From Mycobacterium sp. 236(2023) (GTDB lineage Bacteria; Actinomycetota; Actinomycetes; Mycobacteriales; Mycobacteriaceae): DNA of 64,000 nt. The stretch lies in assembly GCF_029623955.1 (NCBI RefSeq), contig NZ_JARSBP010000004.1:744001-808000 (forward strand), given 5' to 3'. This document shows, one piece after another, positions 49,040 through 56,998 of this stretch (position 1 is its first letter; every line of letters starts with the position of its first letter). Position numbers and translations under genes: made by a program. A model generated the notes under the pieces. That model was given only the letters and a program-made list of their open reading frames with translations, searched no databases and was not told where the DNA came from.

Positions 49040-50089
49040 GTGCCCCAATCCAGCTACCTGTCGCCGGAATGGGCGCACTCGGCGCTGCTGCTGATCGACG
49101 TCCACAACGATTTCGTGTCGGGCTCGAGCGCGATCGCCGGAACCGCCGAGCAGCTCCCGGCGATGGCCCGGCTCGCCGCGGCGTTTCGCGCCGCGGGGCG
49201 GCCCATCGTCCACGTCGTGCGCCTCTACGTCCCCGGTGGCTCCGATGTCGACGCGGTACGCCGTGCGGCGGTCGAGTCGGGGGCGATGATCGCCGCGCCA
49301 GGAACCGCGGGCTCGCAGATCCTCGCCGAAGTACTGCCACGCCCAGTCGAATTGGACGCTGACGCTCTCCTGGGGAGCGAAGTCCAACCCATCGGTCGCA
49401 ACGAGTTCATCCTGTCCAAGCCACGGTGGTCTGCGTTCTTCCGGACGGCCCTGGACACCCACCTGCGCTTGCTCGAGGTCTCCACGGTCGTCGTCGCCGG
49501 ATGCAACTTGCCGAACTGTCCGCGCGCCACGCTCTTCGACGCATCGGAGCTCGACTACCGGACAGTCCTCGTCCCTGACGCGACCTCGCAGGGCACCGCA
49601 GAACGCCTTGCGGACCTGTACGCCATCGGGGTCAATCTCATCGACACCGACTCTGTCGTCGAATCACTTGGGGCGCAGCCGGATACGGTGCCGGCGATCA
49701 ACATCGTCGCCGCGGTGATCGTCGACGACACCGGTAGAGCACTCCTCGTACGCAAGCGCGGCACGACGGCCTTCATGCAACCAGGCGGCAAGGTCGATGC
49801 TGGGGAGACGGCAGTGGACGCGCTGCACCGCGAGCTTCTGGAGGAGCTCGCCGTCAGGGTCACGGCATCCGATGTCCGGTCGCTCGGCAAGCGCGTCGCC
49901 GCCGCGGCCAACGAGCCGGGACACCTGGTGCATGCCGATCTGTTCATGGTGACGTTGCGTGGCGACCCGGTCGCTTCGGCTGAGATCGACGAGATCGCGT
50001 GGATCGATCCACGTGAACCCGGAGACATCGAGCTCGCACCGCTGACGCGGGGCGCCGTGTTCGACCTTCTTCGCAGCGAGACACGCTGA
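49040..50089 (+). CDS. Isochorismatase-Nudix fusion protein
   Basis: 349 residues from GTG 49040 (VPQSSYLSPEWAHSALLLID); the frame is open to 48950. Residues 1-210 form a cysteine hydrolase of the isochorismatase/nicotinamidase type: Asp20 (LLLIDVHNDF), Lys127 (ILSKPRW) and Cys160 (GCNLPNCPRATLFDA), the standard catalytic triad. Residues ~220-345 form a Nudix domain with GKVDAGE, seven residues, RELLEELAV; the box Gly is replaced by Ala. Two hydrolases in one chain may act on linked steps, for example in NAD turnover, but no substrate is shown. Confidence 0.85.
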   Translation: MPQSSYLSPEWAHSALLLIDVHNDFVSGSSAIAGTAEQLPAMARLAAAFRAAGRPIVHVVRLYVPGGSDVDAVRRAAVESGAMIAAPGTAGSQILAEVLPRPVELDADALLGSEVQPIGRNEFILSKPRWSAFFRTALDTHLRLLEVSTVVVAGCNLPNCPRATLFDASELDYRTVLVPDATSQGTAERLADLYAIGVNLIDTDSVVESLGAQPDTVPAINIVAAVIVDDTGRALLVRKRGTTAFMQPGGKVDAGETAVDALHRELLEELAVRVTASDVRSLGKRVAAAANEPGHLVHADLFMVTLRGDPVASAEIDEIAWIDPREPGDIELAPLTRGAVFDLLRSETR

Positions 50090-50125
50090 CCGATGATTCT
50101 TCTGCGCCAGGATGGTCTGTAAGCC

Positions 50126-50689
50126 ATGCGGAAACTGACTTTTGGCATGAACGTGAGTTTGGACGGCTACATCGCGGCGCCCGGTGACGATATCGGTTGG
50201 AGCGTGCCGAGCGATGAGTTGTTCCAGTGGTGGTCCGACCGTGTGGGGGCGACGGTCCTGGCTCTGTACGGGCGCAAACTCTGGGAGACGATGAGCTCCT
50301 ACTGGCCGACCGCCGACCAACAGCCCGGCATCACACCGGCGGAGGCGGAGTACGCGCACCGCTGGTGTGCCATGCCGAAGGTGGTGTTCTCGTCGACGAC
50401 CGCCGCGGTCGACGGGAACGCCCGGCTGGTCACCGGCGACGCGGTCGCCGAGATCACCCGGCTCAAAGCCGAAGAGGGCGGACCGATGGACATCGGCGGC
50501 GCCACACTCGCTGCGTCAGCCATGCGGGCCGGGCTGATCGACGAGTACGTGTTGGCCACCGCACCGGTTCTGGTGGGCGGCGGTACACCGTTTTTCACGG
50601 CCCTGGACAATTGGGTGAACCTGAAGTTGGTGGAGACCTTGACGTTTCCCGACGGCGTGATCCTCAACAGGTACGAGACTCGGCGGTAA
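50126..50689 (+). CDS. Dihydrofolate-reductase-family protein (RibD C-terminal type)
   Basis: 187 residues. MRKLTFGMNVSLDGYIAAPGDDIGW at the start, YGRKLWETMSSYW in the middle, and MDIGGATLAASAMRAGLIDEYVLATAPVLVGGGTPFF near the end are the three blocks of the RibD-C/YyaP-like DHFR-fold group. Such proteins are NADPH-dependent reductases; the substrate is generally unknown for stand-alone copies. It lies 36 bases after the fusion gene and may share its promoter. Confidence 0.85.
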   Translation: MRKLTFGMNVSLDGYIAAPGDDIGWSVPSDELFQWWSDRVGATVLALYGRKLWETMSSYWPTADQQPGITPAEAEYAHRWCAMPKVVFSSTTAAVDGNARLVTGDAVAEITRLKAEEGGPMDIGGATLAASAMRAGLIDEYVLATAPVLVGGGTPFFTALDNWVNLKLVETLTFPDGVILNRYETRR

Positions 50690-50767
50690 CGGCCCCCGAG
50701 CATTGCATGGATGCCATCAGGCGCAGGCGGATACGGCGGCCACGCCTTTCCGCAACCCTTAGATCTG

Positions 50768-51559
50768 CTAGGGGCTGCTCTGCAGCGTGCGGATGACTTG
50801 GAGCAGTGGTTCAGGAACGGTGGACACCGCGCCGACGTAGGGGTGGGACAGTTCGACGACAAGAAACAATTGCGCTCCGACGAGCGTGCCGATGATGGCG
50901 ACCATGGCGTAGTGATTGGACGCCTTCTCGACGCCGTAGATGATCGCGCACCCCAAGAGCAGACCGCTGGTGACGAAGATGACCGCCCACAGCGACCACG
51001 GCGGGCCCGTGTCGGTGCGCGCCTGAAGGATGCGTTCAGCGCGGTTCTTGCTGACGTCGTTCAAGTTGCTGAATGATGTTGAGAGAAGCGTCTTCTGAGC
51101 TTCGGTGCGGGGTTCAACGTTCTCGTAGGCGGCGTAGAGCCGGTTCAGTGCTTGGTCGGCGGCTGGGTAGGACCGGCCTTCGTTGATCTCGTCCCATTCA
51201 GTGATCGCTGCTTGCTCGTATTCGAGCAGGCTCTGCCGAATGCGATCTCTGTCGGGCTGATCGAAGATATGGGAGTCCCTAGCCAGTTGAGCACCGGCGG
51301 TCCCCTCGGTGCGCACGAGGTCATCGGCGTGGCTGATCTGGCCCCACATCGCCGACACGACGAAGCCGATGAAGAAAGCGAACACGAAGCCGACAACGCC
51401 GAAGGCGAACTTGGTGACGTCGTTGTGCTCTTCACCGCGCAGGTTCGGGAAGCGCCGCCGGACCACAAACTGGATGACGATGGCTATCCCCGCTGTGAAG
51501 GCGACGATCAAGAGCAACAGCAGCCAGGAAGGCACGTGCGAAACCAGCCACTGACTCAC
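50768..51559 (-). CDS. Membrane protein, DUF4239 (bestrophin-like)
   Basis: 263 residues, GTG start. Helix 1 (SWLLLLLIVAFTAGIAIVIQFVV) and helix 2 (FAFGVVGFVFAFFIGFVVSAMW) are followed by a soluble helical region (DDLVRTEGTAGAQLARDS, RIRQSLLEYEQAAI) and a second pair of hydrophobic helices. This is the DUF4239 layout, distantly related to bestrophin channels. Function unknown. Only 95 bases separate its start from the arsC stop on the same strand. Confidence 0.8.
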   Translation of the reverse strand: MSQWLVSHVPSWLLLLLIVAFTAGIAIVIQFVVRRRFPNLRGEEHNDVTKFAFGVVGFVFAFFIGFVVSAMWGQISHADDLVRTEGTAGAQLARDSHIFDQPDRDRIRQSLLEYEQAAITEWDEINEGRSYPAADQALNRLYAAYENVEPRTEAQKTLLSTSFSNLNDVSKNRAERILQARTDTGPPWSLWAVIFVTSGLLLGCAIIYGVEKASNHYAMVAIIGTLVGAQLFLVVELSHPYVGAVSTVPEPLLQVIRTLQSSP

Positions 51560-51654
51560 ATATCCCCCTGGTGCTCAGCCATGTGCGCCGGCTCGGACGC
51601 GGTCGGCGTTCCGACTCTAGGGGCGAGGTGTCTGGGATGGTGCGGTTATCGGGA

Positions 51655-52065
51655 CTATGGTTTGACGCCGAGTGCGGCGAGAAGCGTCCGCACATGAGCT
51701 TCGATCTCGTCGCGAATGGGACGGACGTCTGCGACACCTCGGCCGGCGGGGTCGGCGAGTTCCCAGTTTTCGTAGCGCTTGCCGGGAATGTAGGGGCATT
51801 CATCGCCGCAGCCCATGGTGACCACGACGTCGACGGTTTCGACGATGTCGTGGGTCCAGCGTTGTGGCTGCGCGGCCGAGATGTCGATGCCCTTCTCCGC
51901 CATGGCGGCAACGGCGGCGGGGTTAACCCGGTCGGCGGGCTCTGAACCCGCCGAGTACACCGCGGCGCGATCTCCGGCAAGGTGGCGAAAAAAGCCCATC
52001 GCCATTTGGGAGCGTCCCGCGTTGTGGGTGCACAGAAACAGCACTGCGGGTTTGGGATCCGTCAT
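51655..52065 (-). CDS. arsC: Arsenate reductase, low-molecular-weight phosphatase type
   Basis: 136 residues from ATG 52065. P-loop LCTHNAGRSQ with Cys12 and Arg18 (C-x5-R), and a redox cysteine pair Cys86/Cys90 (MGCGDECPYIPG). This is the thioredoxin- or mycothiol-linked ArsC class that reduces As(V) to As(III). The start overlaps the acr3 stop by four bases. As(III) made here would leave through Acr3. The frame is open upstream inside acr3, but that is a shadow. Confidence 0.94.
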   Translation of the reverse strand: MTDPKPAVLFLCTHNAGRSQMAMGFFRHLAGDRAAVYSAGSEPADRVNPAAVAAMAEKGIDISAAQPQRWTHDIVETVDVVVTMGCGDECPYIPGKRYENWELADPAGRGVADVRPIRDEIEAHVRTLLAALGVKP

Positions 52066-53159
52066 GGAGTGGGCGCCGTTCGGTGGTCGGCGTCGTTTGC
52101 GAATCTGCGGCGCAGGCGCAGTGATACGTAGACCAGCGCGACGAGGACGGGGACCTCGATGAGTGGCCCGACGACTCCGGCCAAGGCTTGGCCGGAGGTG
52201 GCGCCGTAGGTCGCGATGGCGACGGCGATGGCGAGTTCGAAGTTGTTGCCCGCGGCGGTGAAGGCCAGCGTCGCTGTGCGGGCGTACCCCAGCCCGAGGG
52301 CGGCGCCGAGGAGGTATCCTCCGCCCCACATGATGGCGAAGTAGATGAGCAGCGGAACCGCGATGCGCACGACATCGAGGGGGCGGCTGGTGATCTGCTC
52401 GCCTTGCAGCGCGAACAAGATGACAATGGTGAACAGTAGCCCGTAAAGCGCCCACGGCCCGACCGCGGGCAGGAAGCGTGTCTCGTACCAGGACCGTCCC
52501 TTGAACTTTTCGCCTGCCCGCCGTGACAGGTATCCGGCCAGCAGTGGGATGCCGAGGAAGATGAGCACTGATTGCGCGATCTCCCACGGTGAGGCGCTGA
52601 TCGAGGCGGTTTCGAGTCCGAGACATCCCGGTAGCACTGCAAGGTAGAACCAGCCGAGCACCGCGAACATGACGACCTGGAACAGCGAGTTGAGTGCGAC
52701 GAGCACCGCGGCGGCTTCGCGGTCACCGCAGGCAAGGTCGTTCCAGATGATCACCATCGCGATGCAACGGGCGACGCCAACGATGATCAGGCCGGTTCGA
52801 TACTCGGGAAGGTCGGGGACCAACAGCCAGGCGAGGGCGAACATCAGCGCAGGGCCGAGGACCCAGTTCAGAGCCAGCGAGCTGATGAGGAGTCTGCGGT
52901 CACTGGTGACGGTCTCGAGGCGGTCATAGCGGACTTTGGCCAGCACCGGGTACATCATGATCAGCAGGCCGAGGGCGATCGGGATCGAGATTCCCTGTAT
53001 CTGCACACTGTTCAGTGCGACGTCGAGGCCGGGGATAAGTCGGCCGAGCAGCAAGCCCGCGACCATCGCCAGGCCGATCCATAGCGGCAGGAACCGGTCA
53101 AGCGTCGCGAGCTTCCCGACGACGGCGGTGTCGGTATCCGAGTCCATGGGCTGGATCAT
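52062..53159 (-). CDS. acr3: Acr3-family arsenite efflux pump
   Basis: 365 residues, about ten transmembrane helices. GKLATLDRFLPLWIGLAMVAGLLLGRLIPGLD at the start, IALGLLIMMYPVLAKVRYDRL, and the conserved TM4 cysteine region IIWNDLACGDREAAAVLVALNS fit Acr3, which exports arsenite with the proton gradient. Its start overlaps the arsI stop by four bases. A second start (ATG 53147) is possible. Confidence 0.94.
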   Translation of the reverse strand: MIQPMDSDTDTAVVGKLATLDRFLPLWIGLAMVAGLLLGRLIPGLDVALNSVQIQGISIPIALGLLIMMYPVLAKVRYDRLETVTSDRRLLISSLALNWVLGPALMFALAWLLVPDLPEYRTGLIIVGVARCIAMVIIWNDLACGDREAAAVLVALNSLFQVVMFAVLGWFYLAVLPGCLGLETASISASPWEIAQSVLIFLGIPLLAGYLSRRAGEKFKGRSWYETRFLPAVGPWALYGLLFTIVILFALQGEQITSRPLDVVRIAVPLLIYFAIMWGGGYLLGAALGLGYARTATLAFTAAGNNFELAIAVAIATYGATSGQALAGVVGPLIEVPVLVALVYVSLRLRRRFANDADHRTAPTP

Positions 53160-53617
53160 GGTGTCGTGCTGGGTGCGGCGTCGACCGCCGACGTGCAGCA
53201 GGTTCCGTTGGCACCGTCATCGCCTAGGGCGATCGAACCCTGTCCGAAGGTGTCCGAGTCGCTCAGCACGGTGTAGACCTCCCACTTCTCCCCCGCGGGT
53301 CCGGTGACCCACACCTTGTCCTGGGTGGCGAAGCAGCACGTGGTGCCGATCTCTTCTTCGGTGAACATACCCTCGGTGGTCAGGCGGGCGATCTCGGCGT
53401 GGACGGCGTCGCTGGACTCGACCTCGATGCCGAGGTGGTTCAAAGTGCCGCCGTGGCCCGGGTTTTCGATCAGGACGAGTTTCAACGGTGGCTCGGTCAC
53501 CGTGAAGTTCGCATACCCCGGCTTGACCTTGGCGGGGGCAGTGTTGAACAGCTTCGAATAGAAGGCGATAGCGTCGTCGAGGTTGTCGACATTGAGGGCG
53601 AGCTGGGCGCGGGACAT
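53156..53617 (-). CDS. arsI: ArsI/CadI-family metalloenzyme (VOC superfamily)
   Basis: 153 residues, GGAGG upstream. A vicinal-oxygen-chelate fold: MSRAQLALNVDNLDDAIAFYSKLFN, then NHLGIEVES with His61, the vicinal pair Cys94-Cys95 (GTTCCFATQDK), and Glu113 (KWEVY). In ArsI these residues bind Fe(II) and trivalent organoarsenicals for C-As bond cleavage; CadI-type relatives are metal-induced. Being first gene of the ars operon favours ArsI. It carries an extra Cys pair near its end (GTCCTS). Confidence 0.88.
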   Translation of the reverse strand: MSRAQLALNVDNLDDAIAFYSKLFNTAPAKVKPGYANFTVTEPPLKLVLIENPGHGGTLNHLGIEVESSDAVHAEIARLTTEGMFTEEEIGTTCCFATQDKVWVTGPAGEKWEVYTVLSDSDTFGQGSIALGDDGANGTCCTSAVDAAPSTTP

Positions 53618-53639
53618 GGCGACCTCCAGAACCTGTGTG

Positions 53640-53712
53640 ACTTATGTCGAACTGGTATGCATCAGAATGGCAACCTCTTCGATATATGTCAATATGGTGT
53701 GGCAGACTGTCT
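53640..53712. promoter_or_regulatory. AT-rich divergent ars promoter/operator
   Basis: The 97-base gap between divergent arsI and arsR is AT-rich compared with both genes. It includes CGATATATGTCAATAT, similar to ArsR/SmtB-family sites. ArsR most likely binds here and represses both directions until As(III) arrives. Confidence 0.5.
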
Positions 53713-53714
53713 TC

Positions 53715-54074
53715 ATGCCAAAGGCACTGCCCGTCGTGGACATCTCCGAACCCGTATGTTGCTCACCGGTTGCAGCGGGCCCCGTCGGCGACGAGGCCGC
53801 GCTGGAGATTGCGTTGCGACTCAAGGCGCTTGCTGACCCGGTTCGGGTGAAGCTGGTGTCATTGCTGTTCAGTTCCGGCGAGGGCGAGGTCTGCAGTTGC
53901 GACCTGGCTACCGCCGTCGGACTCAGCGAATCGACTGTCAGCCATCACCTTTCGCAGCTGCGCCGCGCCGGGCTCGTGGAATCCGAACGGCGTGGCATGA
54001 ACGTCTATCACCGCCCGCGCAGAGAATCGCTGGTCGCACTATGCACCGTGCTCGACCCCAACTGCTGCCGTTAG
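53715..54074 (+). CDS. arsR: ArsR-family arsenic-responsive repressor
   Basis: 119 residues from ATG 53715 (MPKALPVVDISEPVCC). Winged helix with recognition helix about 70-86 (SESTVSHHLSQLRRAGL). Cysteines: Cys15-Cys16 near the N-terminus, Cys60 and Cys62 (EVCSCDLA), Cys117-Cys118 at the end. The Cys15/Cys16 plus a helix cysteine matches the As(III) site described for Corynebacterium glutamicum ArsR. It is divergent from the arsI-acr3-arsC operon and likely controls it. Confidence 0.93.
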   Translation: MPKALPVVDISEPVCCSPVAAGPVGDEAALEIALRLKALADPVRVKLVSLLFSSGEGEVCSCDLATAVGLSESTVSHHLSQLRRAGLVESERRGMNVYHRPRRESLVALCTVLDPNCCR

Positions 54075-54098
54075 CGCAGTTCGCCTTCCCCGCGCCGG

Positions 54099-54479
54099 TT
54101 AAGCGTCGAACAAGGTGATGGCATCGTTGAGGGTTGGACAGGTGGGGATGACGTTGGTCAGACCGACGATGTGGAGTGGACGACTGGTGGCGCGGCCTTC
54201 GGCGACGATGGCGAATCCGCCCGAGTGAATCATCTGTTCGTGGGCGTCGATGAGCACGGACATTCCGGCCGAGCCGAGATAGTCAACTCCCGTCAGATCC
54301 GCGATGAGCGCCCGAGGAGCGCTGGCCACCGCCTGTACGACTGCGTGCTGCAGGGCAGGCGCGGTGAACGCGTCGAGATCGCCGGTCACCGATAGCACTG
54401 CGATGTCGCCTCGGTCGAAGCGAACGACTGAGCAGAGCGCAGACTCGGGTGTTGCCGGTGCGGGCTGGTCGGAGTTCAC
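54099..54479 (-). CDS. STAS-domain anti-sigma-factor antagonist
   Basis: 126 residues from GTG 54479, chosen for GGAGGA five bases upstream; ATG 54500 would add seven residues but has no ribosome site. STAS fold: IAVLSVTGDLDAFTAPALQHAVVQAV, LIADLTGVDYLGSAGMSVL, with the phosphorylatable Ser in the DYLGSAG motif. Such proteins release sigma factors by binding anti-sigma factors when dephosphorylated. It may work in a sigF-like partner-switch; the partners are not in the window. Confidence 0.85.
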   Translation of the reverse strand: MNSDQPAPATPESALCSVVRFDRGDIAVLSVTGDLDAFTAPALQHAVVQAVASAPRALIADLTGVDYLGSAGMSVLIDAHEQMIHSGGFAIVAEGRATSRPLHIVGLTNVIPTCPTLNDAITLFDA

Positions 54480-54513
54480 GTGATCCTCCGGTGTCGACAT
54501 GCGAGTACCACGT

Positions 54514-54765
54514 TCAACGCAGCCAAAGCCGAAACTTTCGACAGCTGCAGTGCGCGCAATACGGATTGTGGGCGCTGCGAGGGCAGCCGCACTCGCACAC
54601 GTTGTCTTTGCGAGATAGGCGAAAGTCCGACCTGCTCTGCCGGCAGCCGTTGATGTGGAAGCGAAAACGCGAGGCTTCGCGCGAAACGCTGCGCCGACGC
54701 TGGCTACTTAACGCCGGGCCGCTGTGCGCAGCGTCCCATTTCCGGGGAGGTCGGATGCGGCCCAT
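54514..54765 (-). CDS. Possible small cysteine-rich (zinc-binding) protein
   Basis: 83 residues. The C-terminal end has a dense pattern CECGCPRSAHNPYCAHCSCRKF with six cysteines and one histidine, which could form one or two zinc sites. The N-terminal part is basic and low in structure. It sits between the STAS and GAF-ANTAR genes on the same strand. No clear ribosome site was seen. Not recognised; may be spurious. Confidence 0.35.
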   Translation of the reverse strand: MGRIRPPRKWDAAHSGPALSSQRRRSVSREASRFRFHINGCRQSRSDFRLSRKDNVCECGCPRSAHNPYCAHCSCRKFRLWLR

Positions 54766-54809
54766 CGTCAGTCCTCCCGGGAAATCTGGGGTTGTTCGTT
54801 GTCGTCGGG

Positions 54810-55538
54810 CTATTGGGTGTGCGACGGCCCTGCGGCGGGGTCAGTCCGTTGGGTCAGTGAGTTGACGAGCTGGGCGGCGAGGTCCCGCAATGGTGCGTTG
54901 GTTTCCTGGGAGAGCCGTTTGAGAAGGTCGAAGGCGCCCACGGCGTCGACGCCGAAACGCTCCATGAGAATGCCCTTGGCTTGGCCGATGGTGTCGCGGC
55001 TGGCCAACGCAGATTCGAACTGATGCTGCTTGGCGTTGGCAGCCAAAGCGATCGCCGCGTGGGTGGCCAGCATCGCGCCCGCGGTTTCAGTTTCACGGGT
55101 GAACACCTGCGGACGGTCACCAAGCAGATTCAGCGCGCCGGCACCGCCGTCGTGGGTGTAGAGCTGGAAGGACAACACGCTGTAGACGCCGAGTTCGATT
55201 GCTGCAGAAGCGAACTGAGGCCACCGCGACTCCGTACGCAAGTCAGGACATCGGACGGTACAATCAGCCACGGCCGCCGTCAGACAGGGCCCTTCCTGGC
55301 ACTGCAGTTGAACGTCGTCGAGCTGACTGGCCACCCGGGCGGTAGATGCCATCGAGTGAAACGTGCCGTCCTCGATGAGCACCACATCGGCATGATCAAT
55401 GCCGCCGATGAGCTCCACAGCAGTGCTGGTGACGCTGCCAAGCACGTGTTCGATGTCGACGATAGTTCGTTCGAAATCGCCGACGATGCGGGCGATCGCA
55501 GCGCTAAGCAGCGCGTCGGTGGCGTCCTCAGATGGCAT
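54810..55538 (-). CDS. GAF-ANTAR transcription antiterminator
   Basis: 242 residues from ATG 55538 (MPSEDATDALLSAAIARIV). An N-terminal GAF-like sensor (ADVVLIEDGTFHSMAST, QCQEGPCLTAAV, GALNLLGDRPQVF) leads to an ANTAR RNA-binding module (IGQAKGILMERFGVDAVGAFDLLKRLSQETNAPLRDLAAQLV). ANTAR proteins bind hairpin pairs in nascent RNA and stop termination. The sensed signal is unknown. Regulator of the same general class as many mycobacterial GAF-ANTAR proteins. Confidence 0.88.
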   Translation of the reverse strand: MPSEDATDALLSAAIARIVGDFERTIVDIEHVLGSVTSTAVELIGGIDHADVVLIEDGTFHSMASTARVASQLDDVQLQCQEGPCLTAAVADCTVRCPDLRTESRWPQFASAAIELGVYSVLSFQLYTHDGGAGALNLLGDRPQVFTRETETAGAMLATHAAIALAANAKQHQFESALASRDTIGQAKGILMERFGVDAVGAFDLLKRLSQETNAPLRDLAAQLVNSLTQRTDPAAGPSHTQ

Positions 55539-55990
55539 GGTGTCCGCGCTTTCCGCACAGACACCGAAGGTGACATCCACGCTGTAGAAGTCCCAGTATG
55601 CACCCTGTGACTGCGAATGTAGCCAATAGCCTGTTAGGAGCAGAGGCCAGCTCACCGACCGCGTCGTCGGCTGCGGCGCGCACCTCGATCTGGGGTACAA
55701 GCGTGACGAAGTAACGCCGCGATCGACGAGGAGTAGCCGTGACCGTGAGTTCCGCAGACGACGGCCGGCAACGCCCGCGAGTCGGCGCTACTGCAGCGAG
55801 CTCAGGAGCGATCGCTGACTGTGAAAGTACCGTTGGACACCTGCTCTTCAGAAAAGAGCAGGTCGAAGACCTTGTCTTGGTCGGGCTGACAGGATTTGAA
55901 CCTGCGACCACTTGACCCCCAGGCATCGCAAGTGTGTTCGTACGGATCCGCAGAAGTACCTTAATGCCGTGTGTTGCAAAGTAATTCGTC
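55539..55990. other. Non-coding stretch with tRNA-Pro remnant (452 bases)
   Basis: The chromosomal side (55539-55877) holds no convincing gene. The tRNA 3' half is at 55878-55922. From 55923 to 55990 the sequence is less GC-rich and belongs to the proposed element. An open frame across the minus strand (55528-56082) reads straight through the tRNA sequence and was rejected. Confidence 0.6.
55878..55922 (-). tRNA. 3' half of tRNA-Pro (GGG), attachment-site remnant
   Basis: On the minus strand the sequence runs CTGGGGG (anticodon loop, GGG) then TCAAG, the variable loop, the T arm GCAGGTTCAAATCCTG, the acceptor strand TCAGCCCG and ACCA. This is the 3' half of a bacterial tRNA-Pro. The D arm and 5' acceptor strand are absent beyond 55922, where identity stops within the anticodon loop. 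That is the usual shape of an att core left when an element integrates into a tRNA gene. Not expected to make a working tRNA. Confidence 0.8.
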
Positions 55991-56293
55991 CTACGCGGTC
56001 TTCGACGGACGAGAGCGTATTTCTGCGGATTTAGGTTCCGGTTTGGGTACACGTTTGGGTACGGACCCACCCTGGGCGCCATCCTCGCTGCACCGCGCTA
56101 CCCGGACCCACAACGTCATCGGCACGGAGGCGGCGCCATCTGCAACATAGGCGGTGGCCTCCACGACGGTCAGCCATCCCTCAGAGGATTGGCGCACCCG
56201 GGCGGTGAGAGGGCCAGGCTGGAACGCCTCGATGCGTAGGCCGTGCTGTCGGATCTCCAGATGCGCGAATGAGGCGTCGAGATCCGGCCGCAT
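55991..56293 (-). CDS. Hypothetical protein in the element
   Basis: 100 residues from ATG 56293 (MRPDLDASFAHLEIRQHG). Beta-rich middle (LTARVRQSSEGWLTVVEATAYVADGAASVPMTLWVRVARC) and a Lys/Pro/Ser-rich tail. No ribosome site is clear and the start is a guess; upstream codons to 56530 remain open. Not recognised. The tail region lies close to the att core. Confidence 0.45.
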   Translation of the reverse strand: MRPDLDASFAHLEIRQHGLRIEAFQPGPLTARVRQSSEGWLTVVEATAYVADGAASVPMTLWVRVARCSEDGAQGGSVPKRVPKPEPKSAEIRSRPSKTA

Positions 56294-56439
56294 CGCGTGA
56301 GTGTCGACTTGAAGGGGTCGTCGCGGAGGCGAACTACAGGCAGGGGTGCCACCTATCGAACATACGAGCGAAGATAGCCCTTGGCTTGAGCCCCGCCAGA
56401 GCGCGAACCTCCCACACAGACGGCGTTGCCGCTGGAACA

Positions 56440-56871
56440 ATGTTCGACATGCCAGCCGAGATCGTCGCCGCATTGATCGGCGGTGGCGCTGGTCTCGCGA
56501 CGGGGATTGTCGGAACGATCTTCGCGCCATGGGTGAATTGGGGCATCGAGAAGCGTCGTCTTCGACGACAACGGCGCACCGAGCAAGTCAAGGAATGGCG
56601 CGATCGGATACAGCAGGTGCGATGGATTGAGAAGGACTTACTCAAGCCTGATACTGGCGTCTTGAGCGTTGCCGGTATCTACAGCCCCGACGATGCCGAC
56701 GTGCGTCAACAGACGTGGTTCGCCACGTTCAAGACTCACCTCACCCGCGACCAGCTCCAGGAGCTTGACCGAATGTACGAAAATCCACTTGAGTCGCGAA
56801 GGGGTGATGTTGCCCGATTCATCGAGGATCGAATCGGACATGTTGAGCGCGATGTATGGGGGCTTGACTAG
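56440..56871 (+). CDS. Small membrane-anchored protein, unknown
   Basis: 143 residues from ATG 56440 (MFDMPAEIVAALIGGG). A single N-terminal hydrophobic helix (about 7-32) is followed by a strongly basic stretch (EKRRLRRQRRTEQVKEWRDRIQQ) and a helical soluble domain (FKTHLTRDQLQELDRMYENPLES). Topology: short N-terminus, one helix, cytoplasmic body. The layout matches the protein at 61381-62148 but the sequences differ. Not recognised. Starts further upstream (56269) are open but overlap the opposite gene. Confidence 0.6.
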   Translation: MFDMPAEIVAALIGGGAGLATGIVGTIFAPWVNWGIEKRRLRRQRRTEQVKEWRDRIQQVRWIEKDLLKPDTGVLSVAGIYSPDDADVRQQTWFATFKTHLTRDQLQELDRMYENPLESRRGDVARFIEDRIGHVERDVWGLD

Positions 56872-56963
56872 CTGACCCCGTGGGCAATTTGCCGGTAGGC
56901 AAAGAACCAGTGCCAGACGCGTGTGCGGCGATTGAGGGAATACTGTCGCAGCCCTCATCTAAG

Positions 56964-56984
56964 GTGTGCCGCGGAGGGGCACAC
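56964..56984 (+). promoter_or_regulatory. Leader hairpin before the nuclease gene
   Basis: GTGTGCC-N7-GGCACAC, an exact 7-base stem about 14 bases before ATG 56999 and just before its GGGGAG ribosome site. TACTGT at 56941-56946 upstream fits a -10 element. Confidence 0.45.
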
Positions 56985-56998
56985 ACCAAGGGGGAGCA

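Noticed and set aside
55528..56082. A 184-codon minus-strand frame across the tRNA remnant
   Set aside because: It reads through the tRNA-Pro 3' half, which is clearly RNA-derived sequence, and has no family match.
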